A stretch of 13,320 nucleotides of DNA, taken from positions 131,314 to 144,633 of the forward strand of contig MU631337.1 in assembly GCA_026770615.1 (NCBI GenBank), read 5' to 3'. Positions 1 to 7,183 of this stretch are shown here, piece after piece; the first letter of the stretch is position 1, and each line of letters opens with the position of its first letter. The notes beneath the pieces were generated by a model that made no database searches, was not told the origin of the DNA, and saw only the letters and a list, made by a program, of their open reading frames with translations. Source of the DNA: Pavlovales sp. CCMP2436 (lineage: Eukaryota > Haptophyta > Pavlovophyceae > Pavlovales). The translations under genes and the position numbers were made by a program.

Positions 1-124
1 GTCGAGACCTCCGCCGCGGGCCTCGCGACTGTCGGACACGAGGCGAGCGCGCTGGCGGGTGCGCACGAGGGCGAGACATCCCTCGCGGGCCTGGCCGCTG
101 GCGACGAGGCAAGCGCGCTGGCTG
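1..124 (+). CDS. Host coding-like flank with 23-residue repeat (partial)
   Basis: GC-rich DNA that is open in frame 1 from the first base and unlike the AT-rich DNA that follows. Two copies of a 69-bp (23-residue) unit rich in Ala, Gly, Glu and Leu can be seen, starting near bases 4 and 73 (ETSAAGLA and ETSLAGLA, each followed by an EASALA stretch). The frame runs on to a stop at about 360, but base composition changes at about 125-145, so the later part is probably viral DNA read through by chance. This is most likely the end of a repetitive host gene cut by the insertion. The family is not recognisable and the coding status is an inference from composition and frame. Confidence 0.35.
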
Positions 125-144
125 TGGAACGGCCGGTCGCGCGC

Positions 145-230
145 CAACCAATGGGGATAAAAATACCCTTGGTCCAACCAACCCCTATTGGAAGTTTAGG
201 CCCTAAAATTCGCAAATATAAAAAATTTGC
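145..230. repeat. Cluster of three short inverted repeats at the left edge of the viral DNA
   Basis: Three hairpin-capable palindromes lie in about 85 bases. First, an imperfect pair ccaatgggg (near 149) and cccctattgg (near 182). Second, tttagg-c-cctaaa at 195-207. Third, gcaaat (212-217) and atttgc (225-230) with a 7-base loop. They sit just where composition changes from GC-rich to AT-rich and upstream of the capsid genes. They may mark a viral terminus or a promoter region. No matching copy was found at the right edge. Confidence 0.4.
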
Positions 231-292
231 AAATCGGAAAAAAATAATGACGTGGGACAGCTGTAACTATACCCCAGTGGGGTTTTACTGGG

Positions 293-946
293 TTGGAAGC
301 GAAAAGAAAGTCAGGGTGTCCTGTACCAATTACACAATACACAATCAACCCTTCGAATAACACGTTCAAATTTATAGACACGCTAAATCCTGGTGTAAGT
401 ACTTTTACTGTGCCAGTAGGCTACTTTCCCGCTATGGGGACTCTAACGGCCGCCTTGAATGCCGCATGGCTGGCAGCATACCCCAATAAAACAGCAACAA
501 TCACGTACACAACGGGTGATGTAAAGTTAAAACTGGTAAATTCATCCTCGACAAACATCACTACAATAGTTACCGTGGGAAATACGATGAACGCGCTTCT
601 AGGTCTTGGAATCTACACACCGATTTTATCGACGCTTGTAGCCACAAATCTGCCGAATTATTTTGATATCCGAGGACCACGCGCGATTCGCTTAATCGCG
701 CCCACGATAGACGTACACACCACGGATTCACTTGGGAACGGAAGTAGTTTAAACACGTTCGCAAGTGTGCCCATAAACGTGGCTTGGGGGTCCATTCAAA
801 CTTACATAGCGCCGTACTCGAGTATGCTTGAGACAACCAAAAAATGCATCTCATCGATACGAATTCAACTCGCTACGGACGTGGGTGACCCATATGATAC
901 GAACGGTCTCGATTGGTGTTGCACTCTGGGAATTTACATCGTTTAA
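293..946 (+). CDS. Penton / minor capsid-like protein
   Basis: A frame of about 217 residues, beta-rich and rich in Thr, Asn and Ile, with no long helices or membrane segment. It begins (after about residue 12) with a PITQYTINPSNNTF-type stretch, then TFTVPVGYFPAMGTLTAALNAAW, then an ITYTT...KLKLVN strand pair. This is the layout I associate with the single jelly-roll penton (minor capsid) proteins of Polinton-like viruses, and the family call rests on that resemblance. It is the first gene of a + strand set with the small amphipathic protein (9-base gap) and the MCP, which supports a vertex role. The start is uncertain: the frame has a stop at 248-250, the listed start is a TTG, and the first in-frame ATG (434) would remove the conserved N-terminus. 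A +1 frame with an ATG at 247 overlaps, so a frameshift or N-terminal decay is likely. Confidence 0.6.
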   Translation: MEAKRKSGCPVPITQYTINPSNNTFKFIDTLNPGVSTFTVPVGYFPAMGTLTAALNAAWLAAYPNKTATITYTTGDVKLKLVNSSSTNITTIVTVGNTMNALLGLGIYTPILSTLVATNLPNYFDIRGPRAIRLIAPTIDVHTTDSLGNGSSLNTFASVPINVAWGSIQTYIAPYSSMLETTKKCISSIRIQLATDVGDPYDTNGLDWCCTLGIYIV

Positions 947-955
947 AAAAAATGT

Positions 956-1291
956 ATGGTACTGTCACATCAAAAAATGGGTTTCCTCGGACGTCTCTCG
1001 CAAGGCGCAAGTCATATTGGTCGCACTGCAGGTGTTGGAATTTCGACCATCGGTCGCTTCACGTCCTCGTTGCTCTCAACTACCGGCAAAGCAGCACAAA
1101 AAATATCTGAGATTGGTCATCAAGCGCTTTCTCTGGCTGAGGCTATCCCAGTTCTCAAAAATATACCACTAGTACAGGGTCTCGTCGGTATGGGGAAATC
1201 GGCAGTAAGCACAGTTGGGCTTGTAGGCTCAGTCGCAAGTGCAACAGGAGGTGTTGGAAGACTTTTAACAAACAAGTTTGAAAAATTGTAA
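956..1291 (+). CDS. Small Gly/Ser/Ala-rich amphipathic virion-type protein
   Basis: 111 residues. A second ATG at 977 (MGFLGRLSQG) is equally plausible and would give 104 residues. It is rich in Gly, Ala, Ser and Val, with basic residues at both ends and weakly hydrophobic amphipathic stretches (about residues 55-75 and 78-100), but no single strong transmembrane segment. It sits between the penton-like gene and the MCP. That place and composition recall the membrane-active or core minor capsid proteins (pVI or pX type) of adenoviruses and adintoviruses. This is an analogy of position and composition only; no motif is recognisable. Starting 9 bases after the penton stop, it is probably co-expressed with it. 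The frame is intact. Confidence 0.5.
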   Translation: MVLSHQKMGFLGRLSQGASHIGRTAGVGISTIGRFTSSLLSTTGKAAQKISEIGHQALSLAEAIPVLKNIPLVQGLVGMGKSAVSTVGLVGSVASATGGVGRLLTNKFEKL

Positions 1292-1321
1292 CACGTTGAA
1301 TTAAAATCTGACGTACTGGTA

Positions 1322-1335
1322 CATCTTTATAAATG
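1322..1335 (+). promoter_or_regulatory. TATAAATG-type element at the MCP start
   Basis: The MCP ATG is immediately preceded by ttata, giving tttataaatg. Large eukaryotic DNA viruses such as poxviruses have late promoters of the TAAATG form that include the start codon. Whether this virus uses such a signal is an inference, because AT-rich DNA can give the motif by chance. Confidence 0.25.
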
Positions 1336-1725
1336 AACGACACTGAAAAACAATATGCTCCCGCGGTGCCTGCTTTTTATGATTTTAGCCCTCGTCCGCC
1401 TGCTGTGAGAAGTGAGTGCATACGCGCGTATATCACACCCACAAACGATGCAACTTTTGCTCCCTCATCGCAAATCACACTTGAGCTGGCCTGTGGGACT
1501 CCAGGTCAAATGGTCGACCCTTCTCAAACAGCGCTTTCGTTTCGCATTTACAACGGTACAGCGCAGTCCATCCAGCTAGATAAATCGGCTGCATGCGTGC
1601 TCTCACAAATCGATGTTTTTCACGGATCGCGTCAGTTGTCTTCTATCAGTGAATACAATCTTCTTCAGCAGATCCTAACCGATTTCAGCACACGCTGGCA
1701 AGCTGTTATATACGCACTCACGTGA
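1333..1725 (+). pseudogene. Major capsid protein (double jelly roll), N-terminal part, truncated
   Basis: The 130-residue frame starts at a good ATG. About residues 24-118 resemble the first jelly roll of small-virus MCPs: RAYITPTN, then PSSQITLELACGTPG, then VDPSQTALSFRI, then a conserved IDVFHGSRQLSSISEYNLLQQIL stretch (residues 93-115). Intact MCPs of this kind are several times longer. The resemblance ends at about base 1687. The last 12 or so residues are the reverse strand of the polymerase gene, so the protein is cut by a junction rather than naturally short. It follows the penton and amphipathic genes in the same direction. A C-terminal MCP part lies on the other strand at 9279-10180; whether it was the same gene is unknown. 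Confidence 0.65.
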
Positions 1726-4301
1726 GCAGTTGTATTAACCCCAGCAAGTGGATGCTCAATCTCAATTGTGTTTTCACCTACGGTTCGTATATTAACACGT
1801 GTTTCGTCAAGGTTTGGGTCTTCAAGAGCCAGAGCGTAATATTGCTGAGCTTGAACTTCAGATCCGCTTATATGAAAACGACTGTTAAGGTTTGTGCTCA
1901 TCCCAACGCCAACAGCTTTTGCATAATGCCGAATACCACCTTCCTTTGTATAAGGTTTTTCATCCCACGATATTGGTACACTGTCATATGAAACCATTGC
2001 AATATGAGCTTGGAACGTTACTCCGCACATTACCCAAAACCGTGCCTCCGGGAATGTTAAAATTTTTGGAACAGTAGGCGGTTGAAGCTTTTCAAAACCG
2101 CAATCATCGACTTCGTAGCTACGCGCTATTTTTGTTGTGTACACGTTGGTAAGAGTTTCGTGTATTTTTTCAGCTGTAATGAAATCCGTATTAAGATCAG
2201 GTGTTTCAAGACGCAAATATTTTATAATTTTTTCAGAGCACACCGTCGAGAAATCAACGGTACTAGTGTTGATTGCCAGAAGCCCTTCAATTTTTTGAGA
2301 TAGCATGTCTTTCATCTCCTCTTGGCTCGATAGAGAGAACACTTCGCTAATTTTTCCTATACAGCACCCCGGAGTTGCTAAAAACGGAGTCATGCATTGA
2401 TCAAAAGCACGAGTGTATGCTTTGGATTGGTCAATATTGATAATGTGCTCTGATGTAATTCTTGGTTTTGTTTGCCTCAGATCAGTATCGTCTCCGTATA
2501 ATTCGATTTCTTTATCTTCAGGCTCTCCACGAGGGAATGTATCGTACAGTTCGAATCTGCATCGGCCGGTTAGTAGTACCGCTTGTATGCAGGCACAGAA
2601 AATTACAGGATCTATATCTGCAGAGTTTATTGTTGTTGCTCTTTTTATTTGTGGCTTCCATTTTTCATCTGCCCACAAATTGTATGGAGTTTGAAGAGCG
2701 TACACCGTTCCATCAGAACGAAGAATCCGCTGTGGACAGCTTTGTTTGTTTGACGGATAAGTTATAAGCGTTCCATCGCTTTTAATAAGCTCTTCATATT
2801 TTGCGGTCATCTCAGCCACATCAAGTTTAATAATTTCGGTGTCGGTAGTTACAAAACCAAACGTAGACGCAGTGAAAGTTTCAACGTGAGTAGGTGTTGT
2901 CAGTAGCATTTTTACAGGTGTTTTGATAACTCCATGCACCTTACCGATTACAGGGTTTGGGTTATCAATGTGCAAATACGAACCAAATTTTGGGTAAAGT
3001 GGAGATATAATAGTCAGTGAATTGGCACCAGAAAGCTGAATCATTTCTTTCATGATATGCAAATCTTTATGTTTTACACCCCCTGATTTTTGTACTCTTT
3101 CATTTAAATCAAGCAAACCATCAATTCGTTTTGTTATGTTTTTATGTTCCCTGTTGAGGCGTGTTCTATCTTTGGCTAATTCGGAGTCTCGTATTTCTCC
3201 GGCCCTGGGGCGCCCCATTGGCTGCACAGGAAAAAGTTTTAGAGTATTTTCGATTTCATCTTTTTTAAGAATCAGACGATTAGAAAATCCAGCAATAAGG
3301 CAATTTACAGTTGGTGCGTCTGCTATATTTAGATTTGATCCGCTTGCACCACCGGTTGTTGTTACCGCAGTAACTTGACGAAATGTTATCAAACAATCCT
3401 GGAAAAATACCGTCCTGTCAGAAGGAGCTATATAGCCACCTTTTTTAGCTTTTTCAGTTTCACTGATTATAGCTCCAAGTTTTTCGTTATCCTTTTTTTC
3501 ATCATCTTCTGTATAGCGTAAATCCATAATTCCTTCAAGGTCTTTTGCTTTGTTTAATTTAACACGTGCCTGCCTGCTAAATCCGTATGCCTCTTCTCTA
3601 CTACCTTGTATAGATTCCATTGAAAGCACAGTTGCGATTGAAATATCGTAGGTAATTCCTGCGGTTAAACTTGGTGTTTTTGATACCTGTTGGTCTTTTA
3701 CTATCCATTTGTTTTTGTTAATTGCTTCTTGCACAATATAACGTAATGCACCACGGTGCTTTAAATTAATTCCGCGGTCAGAAAAATCCATATGATTGAA
3801 GATATACGTATATTTGTTGTTCCGAGCAGATGGAGTGTGTTCATTTTTCTTTGCATCACGCATCATGCGATTATAAGCTCTTTCAAATTCGGTTTGGCTG
3901 TTTGGAATTCGGCGCAGGGACGGGGGGGTTCCAGGTTCTTCGTATATGTTTCCCCTTAGAATCATCGGCAAGTCGACCGAAAAACCGTAAACCTCTAAAA
4001 TAATTTCATTAAGCGTACCGATGCGCATATTGATGTTACGCATACGTGTTGCGCTGAGATTGTAGCGCCTTGATCGAAGTTCAATGTCACTGGCACGGTA
4101 CGGAACCATAGTTGTAATCGAGGCTGCAGTAGCAGGACCGGCAAGACGAGACTGGGTGGGTCTTGGCGCTTGGCGAGCACGTGCAAAGGGCGAGCCTGTA
4201 ATTTGGATTCGAGGTGGGCGCTCACCAATTCGCGAGCGGGCAGCAGCGATAAGGCGATCGGCTTGGGCATTTGAAATTGGGCTTGGTCTTGACTGGCTCA
4301 T
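1665..4301 (-). CDS. Large replicase: family-B-like DNA polymerase part, 3'-truncated
   Basis: 878 residues from the ATG at 4301; a GTG 18 codons upstream is less likely. Residues 1-70 are basic, Pro/Ser/Arg-rich and disordered-looking. About 70-480 are not recognised; they hold a Lys/Glu-rich helical stretch (250-290) and a second one (365-420). The last third looks like a right-hand polymerase. IINIDQSKAY at 620-629 has the Asp-x4-Tyr spacing of family B motif A (D624, Y629). KAVGVGMS near 795 may stand for motif B. HVSAYITACQR at 860-870 matches the ITAxxR helix that precedes motif C, for example in phi29-type polymerases. Motif C itself is absent because the frame ends eight residues later, at the junction with the truncated MCP. 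The motif C-like VTDGIYC occurs at about 5360 on the + strand, fused to the helicase. I infer the two are halves of one gene split by inversion. An exonuclease domain was not identified. The frame is otherwise free of stops over 2.6 kb. The polymerase call is motif-based and moderate. Confidence 0.6.
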   Translation of the reverse strand: MSQSRPSPISNAQADRLIAAARSRIGERPPRIQITGSPFARARQAPRPTQSRLAGPATAASITTMVPYRASDIELRSRRYNLSATRMRNINMRIGTLNEIILEVYGFSVDLPMILRGNIYEEPGTPPSLRRIPNSQTEFERAYNRMMRDAKKNEHTPSARNNKYTYIFNHMDFSDRGINLKHRGALRYIVQEAINKNKWIVKDQQVSKTPSLTAGITYDISIATVLSMESIQGSREEAYGFSRQARVKLNKAKDLEGIMDLRYTEDDEKKDNEKLGAIISETEKAKKGGYIAPSDRTVFFQDCLITFRQVTAVTTTGGASGSNLNIADAPTVNCLIAGFSNRLILKKDEIENTLKLFPVQPMGRPRAGEIRDSELAKDRTRLNREHKNITKRIDGLLDLNERVQKSGGVKHKDLHIMKEMIQLSGANSLTIISPLYPKFGSYLHIDNPNPVIGKVHGVIKTPVKMLLTTPTHVETFTASTFGFVTTDTEIIKLDVAEMTAKYEELIKSDGTLITYPSNKQSCPQRILRSDGTVYALQTPYNLWADEKWKPQIKRATTINSADIDPVIFCACIQAVLLTGRCRFELYDTFPRGEPEDKEIELYGDDTDLRQTKPRITSEHIINIDQSKAYTRAFDQCMTPFLATPGCCIGKISEVFSLSSQEEMKDMLSQKIEGLLAINTSTVDFSTVCSEKIIKYLRLETPDLNTDFITAEKIHETLTNVYTTKIARSYEVDDCGFEKLQPPTVPKILTFPEARFWVMCGVTFQAHIAMVSYDSVPISWDEKPYTKEGGIRHYAKAVGVGMSTNLNSRFHISGSEVQAQQYYALALEDPNLDETRVNIRTVGENTIEIEHPLAGVNTTAHVSAYITACQRVLKSVRIC

Positions 4302-4399
4302 CGATAGTTGGGTATGACATAGCTTGAGATAATAATTTGGGAAGAAAAAACGCACCCACCCATTTTTGATTAAACATCAAACGAGGGAATTTGACATTT

Positions 4400-4424
4400 T
4401 GGGATCTTGGGATCTTGCGATCTT
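4400..4424. repeat. 8-bp tandem repeat (gggatctt, 3 copies)
   Basis: Three adjacent units gggatctt, gggatctt and gcgatctt lie in the AT-rich gap upstream of the polymerase start. No gene is visible between 4302 and 4510. Confidence 0.8.
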
Positions 4425-4467
4425 GGCAAATTATCGAATCATGAGCGATTCTTAGATTTTGGACCAA

Positions 4468-4511
4468 TCATGGTTATGGTCATGGTTATGGTTATGGTCA
4501 TGGTTATGGTT
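4468..4511. repeat. Short tandem repeat of atggttatggtc / atggtt type
   Basis: About 44 bases of alternating ggttatggtcat and ggttat units lie just downstream of the stop of the zinc-finger gene on the opposite strand. It is a simple-sequence repeat with no visible function. Confidence 0.85.
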
Positions 4512-4801
4512 TACAGGTAACACTCATCGAGCATATTGAATGCTTCAAAAATCTCAATCGAAGGATCCAAGCCGATGCGATGACGAGTCGACCGGACTCT
4601 ACATTGAAGCCTGTAACACAACACACACGTATTACGGATGGTTATTGTTCCGCACCTTTTACTGCGGTGGTTCATTTCATTGGCTGTTTTCGTGGATTCG
4701 CAATTTTTGCACACATACTCTGCAATTGTGCTTGCCAACTCAGAAGACTCATCAACACCGAGGCGAATGCGTTTTTTCATTTCATGGCGACTGGGAGACA
4801 T
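4511..4801 (-). CDS. Small Cys-rich, zinc-finger-like protein
   Basis: 96 residues from the ATG at 4801; an upstream in-frame ATG at 4819 would add six. The N-terminus is basic (MKKRIR). A Cys cluster follows: CKNC at 31-34, C50, CVLC at 59-62 and C67, with His45 between. CxxC-x24-CxxC has the form of a zinc ribbon, so a nucleic-acid-binding or transcription role is possible. The section after Cys67 is basic (RVRSTRHR) and then acidic. It lies between the polymerase and the telomere-like/29-bp repeats, on the same strand as the polymerase and upstream of it in the direction of transcription. I do not recognise the family. The spacing and basic flanks argue for a real gene, but the frame is short. 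Confidence 0.5.
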   Translation of the reverse strand: MSPSRHEMKKRIRLGVDESSELASTIAEYVCKNCESTKTANEMNHRSKRCGTITIRNTCVLCYRLQCRVRSTRHRIGLDPSIEIFEAFNMLDECYL

Positions 4802-4890
4802 TGTTGTATGCTTATACATGAGAAAATAAACTCGACCGAGGTAATTTAACACGCCCGAGGCCCTTGAACCTTTCCTTTAACTATTGCTTG

Positions 4891-4906
4891 TAACCCTAAC
4901 CCTAAC
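4891..4906. repeat. Interstitial telomere-like repeat (CCCTAA)
   Basis: taaccctaaccctaac gives about two and a half units of CCCTAA, the complement of the common eukaryotic telomere repeat TTAGGG. It is too short to be a telomere and could be chance, a healed break or captured end sequence. A shorter trace (ctaaccctag) is near 11597. Confidence 0.5.
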
Positions 4907-4923
4907 GTGTGCTATACGAGTAA

Positions 4924-5026
4924 CCCGCGGCGATTTGAAAATTGTAGAGTAGCCCGCGGCGATTTGAAAATTGTAGAGTAGCCCGAGGGGAATTGTAGCG
5001 TAGCCCGCGGCGATTTAATAATTGCA
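4924..5026. repeat. 29-bp direct repeats with cccgcggcgattt core (4 copies)
   Basis: Copies of the core begin at 4924, 4953, 4982 (diverged: cccgaggggaatt) and 5004. The first three are 29 bases apart, and the units are joined by attgtagagtag-like sequence. The last copy continues as gcgatttaataattgca, and with the preceding bases it is identical over 23 bases to the core of the large tandem repeat at 11764-12290. This links the two regions. Confidence 0.8.
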
Positions 5027-5320
5027 TTGTTGACCGCCTTTTTAGACTTTTCGAATGCTCCCGAGCTCAACCAAGACTCGCCAGAGTCTACAAAAGACCA
5101 TAGTTGCCAACCCACATGCCCACCGAGGCTTTACGCTTACAAAAACTCAATTCTTAATTTTGCAATTTTTCCAAAGGGTACTACTACCTTACAACTTTTT
5201 TGATTTTTCAAACTTGACCTTGCGTGAGGCTAACATGACCGGTGCAAGTCCTGGCCACCCCCACCCTATCCCCCGTGTCCAGCGCGACCACCCGAGCCTT
5301 CGAGGACCGATTCCGCACTC

Positions 5321-7147
5321 GTGTGCCAAGCATTTGTTCTCCCAGGATGTCTTGAGCTTGTAACAGACGGAATCTATTGCTTAAAAAACCAAACGCTCGA
5401 TTATGAAAGTTTGCTGCTCCCAACCTTCACCATCAAAGATTCGGGGTCGATGCCTGATGTAGCGGCTACGCCAACTTTGTCAAATCTTAATGTAAATAAC
5501 ACAAATTTAGTCTTTTATATGCCAGATTTTGAAAATAAGAATGGATTTTTCAAGCCCAGAAACAAGGAACTTTTTGGTCCTTTGGTTGCGGAATCTGGAC
5601 ACCCTTCAATAATAACAGGTGCAGCAGGATCTGGAAAAACAACCCTTATATTAAATTCAGTTTTAGATGGCTCACTAACCGACACAGTTTTTTGTTCGCC
5701 GACTCACCTTCTTAGACTTGACGCTTTGAAAAAAGGTTTTACTCAAACCATGTGCCACGCCAGACTTTTAGGCGGTAGAGTTTTCACAGAAGAACGTACA
5801 AGAGATTTAAATAAACGTCCAGCTGCAAATCTTATAGTTGATGAAGCCACAATGTTAACGCAAAAACAACGATTAAAAATTGAAGAATTTGCAAAAGAAT
5901 GGGGTTCCAGACTGTTCTTTTTAGGCGATTATTGTCCAGAGACAAACATTCCAATGCAGTGCCAACCGGTGGACAGCGCAAGCATGAATCTAGATGGATT
6001 GCGCAGATACCACGTTGAAGGCGTTAAACGGACAAACGACCCCTTGCTTATGATTATACAAAATGCATTACGATGCGTGATTGCAAATACAGCAGGTGGG
6101 CTCTTCTTTGGTAAAGGATACGGCGCTGACCCGGTCGATGCAGTTATAGAAGCACGGAACTTCATATTCAATGCGGTGCATGATGAACAGCACAGCTCAA
6201 TTTACAAGGCATGCAGAGAAATAAAACATGGTGACATAATATTGGCCGCAACAAGAGTTTGCCCACACTGCGGTCATTCGGCAGTAGAAAAGTGCACATG
6301 TAAAACAGCAAAAACAATTGAGGAGGTAAATTTTAATAGCAAATCCAAGAAAGAACTTTACATACAGCGAAACACAAAGTTAACGGTAAGTGGGGAGAAA
6401 GAAATCGACCTTTCGTCGCTTACAGCATACAGCTCAGTGGCTCTTGAATACGCTCGAGAGTTGGCTGACAATAATAAAGAATCCGGGCCTGGTGATGTAG
6501 AGTGGAAGTGCACAAAAACAATACGCGGCACAATATTGGTCAATGGTACACGTTTTATATCTGACCGTATTTATCCAAATTTTAATGGAGTTGATCTTAC
6601 CGCCCATATAGGAGAAGGTATCACGTTCTCGCCAACATCTACCATACACAGCTTTCAGGGTATCACGTTTGAAGGCGGAAAACTTTACTTAGACATGAAC
6701 ATGATTTGGGACGTAAAAATGCTGTACGTTGCTGTAAGTCGAGTCCGTACAATCGAGCAGCTTGAGATTATAATGTCTTCAAAACAAACTAAGTTCATGG
6801 GTGAAGGTGTCGAGCATAGAACTGAAAAGGCAAGACAGTTTGGTCTGGCGCGTGCAGCAGGGCAAGGAGCCATTGAAGAATATCCGGTTGGAGACGGGCG
6901 ATTTATAGCCGACCTGGCCGTGTTTGATATAGACACTAATGGAAAAATGAAGCTTGTTAAGCTTGTTGAAGTAGTGGTGACTTCTCCACCATCTGAAGAA
7001 AAATTGGATTACTATAAAGAGCTTGGATTAGAGTGCGAAGTCATTTACATCAAAAAAAGAGAGCCACCAAAACAAAGTGTGCAACCACTATTCCCCTGCC
7101 CGCCGCCAATGTTTGCGGACGACAGTGATGAAGACGATTCACGCTAA
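5321..7147 (+). CDS. SF1 helicase-nuclease, with polymerase motif C remnant at its N-terminus
   Basis: The open frame begins at 5321 (GTG). The first ATG is at 5450 and would give 565 residues; numbering below uses it. Upstream of that ATG the frame reads CLELVTDGIYCLKNQ (about 5345-5390), resembling the motif C region missing from the polymerase at 1665-4301. Helicase motifs in order: Walker A GAAGSGKT (57-64), Walker B LIVDEAT (128-134), motif III-like FFLGDY (157-161, lacking the usual Gln), Arg-containing KRTNDP (193-198), motif V STIHSFQG (397-404) and motif VI YVAVSRVRT (426-434). This is the RecD/Pif1-like SF1 layout. A zinc-knuckle-like insert CPHCGHSAVEKCTC lies at 271-284. Residues 484-535 (RFIADLAVFD, LVEVVVTSPPSEEKLDYY) look like a PD-(D/E)XK-type nuclease fold. 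The C-terminus is acidic. A role in viral DNA unwinding and processing is inferred. The frame is intact after the junction. Confidence 0.75.
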   Translation: MCQAFVLPGCLELVTDGIYCLKNQTLDYESLLLPTFTIKDSGSMPDVAATPTLSNLNVNNTNLVFYMPDFENKNGFFKPRNKELFGPLVAESGHPSIITGAAGSGKTTLILNSVLDGSLTDTVFCSPTHLLRLDALKKGFTQTMCHARLLGGRVFTEERTRDLNKRPAANLIVDEATMLTQKQRLKIEEFAKEWGSRLFFLGDYCPETNIPMQCQPVDSASMNLDGLRRYHVEGVKRTNDPLLMIIQNALRCVIANTAGGLFFGKGYGADPVDAVIEARNFIFNAVHDEQHSSIYKACREIKHGDIILAATRVCPHCGHSAVEKCTCKTAKTIEEVNFNSKSKKELYIQRNTKLTVSGEKEIDLSSLTAYSSVALEYARELADNNKESGPGDVEWKCTKTIRGTILVNGTRFISDRIYPNFNGVDLTAHIGEGITFSPTSTIHSFQGITFEGGKLYLDMNMIWDVKMLYVAVSRVRTIEQLEIIMSSKQTKFMGEGVEHRTEKARQFGLARAAGQGAIEEYPVGDGRFIADLAVFDIDTNGKMKLVKLVEVVVTSPPSEEKLDYYKELGLECEVIYIKKREPPKQSVQPLFPCPPPMFADDSDEDDSR

Positions 7148-7152
7148 ACATA

Positions 7153-7176
7153 AAATTATAATATAATTTATAATTT
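7153..7176. terminator. AT-only inverted repeat after the helicase gene
   Basis: AAATTATA at 7153-7160 pairs with TATAATTT at 7162-7169 or 7169-7176, a few bases after the helicase stop and before the next ATG at 7184. It could act in transcript ending or as a promoter. In such AT-rich DNA the assignment is weak. Confidence 0.3.
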
Positions 7177-7183
7177 AAGCACA

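Larger units (their letters stand above)
4852..5320. other. Gene-poor repeat-rich segment between the two halves of the replicase
   Basis: About 470 bases without a convincing gene. In order it holds telomere-like CCCTAA units (4891-4906), four 29-bp-type repeats (4924-5026), an AT-rich stretch and a GC-rich stretch (5240-5345). Read on the - strand, the GC-rich part gives RTNAWHTSAESVLEGSGGR in one frame, which could be a remnant of the MCP region after its first 118 residues. That reading is tentative. Confidence 0.4.

Noticed and set aside
1..360. The whole frame from base 1 to 360 as one host gene
   Set aside because: Composition and repeat pattern stop at about 124-145; the rest overlaps viral DNA and has no coherent protein character.
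3052..3378. 108-codon + strand frame inside the polymerase gene
   Set aside because: Antisense shadow of a 2.6-kb gene with convincing motifs; no motif or start context of its own.
1665..4301. Reverse transcriptase or RNA-directed polymerase
   Set aside because: No YxDD box; the motif A and ITAxxR pattern fits family B polymerases better.
5321..7147. Helicase of an endogenous RNA virus
   Set aside because: SF1 motifs alone would allow it, but the neighbours are DNA-virus capsid genes and the attached segments look like DNA polymerase and nuclease.
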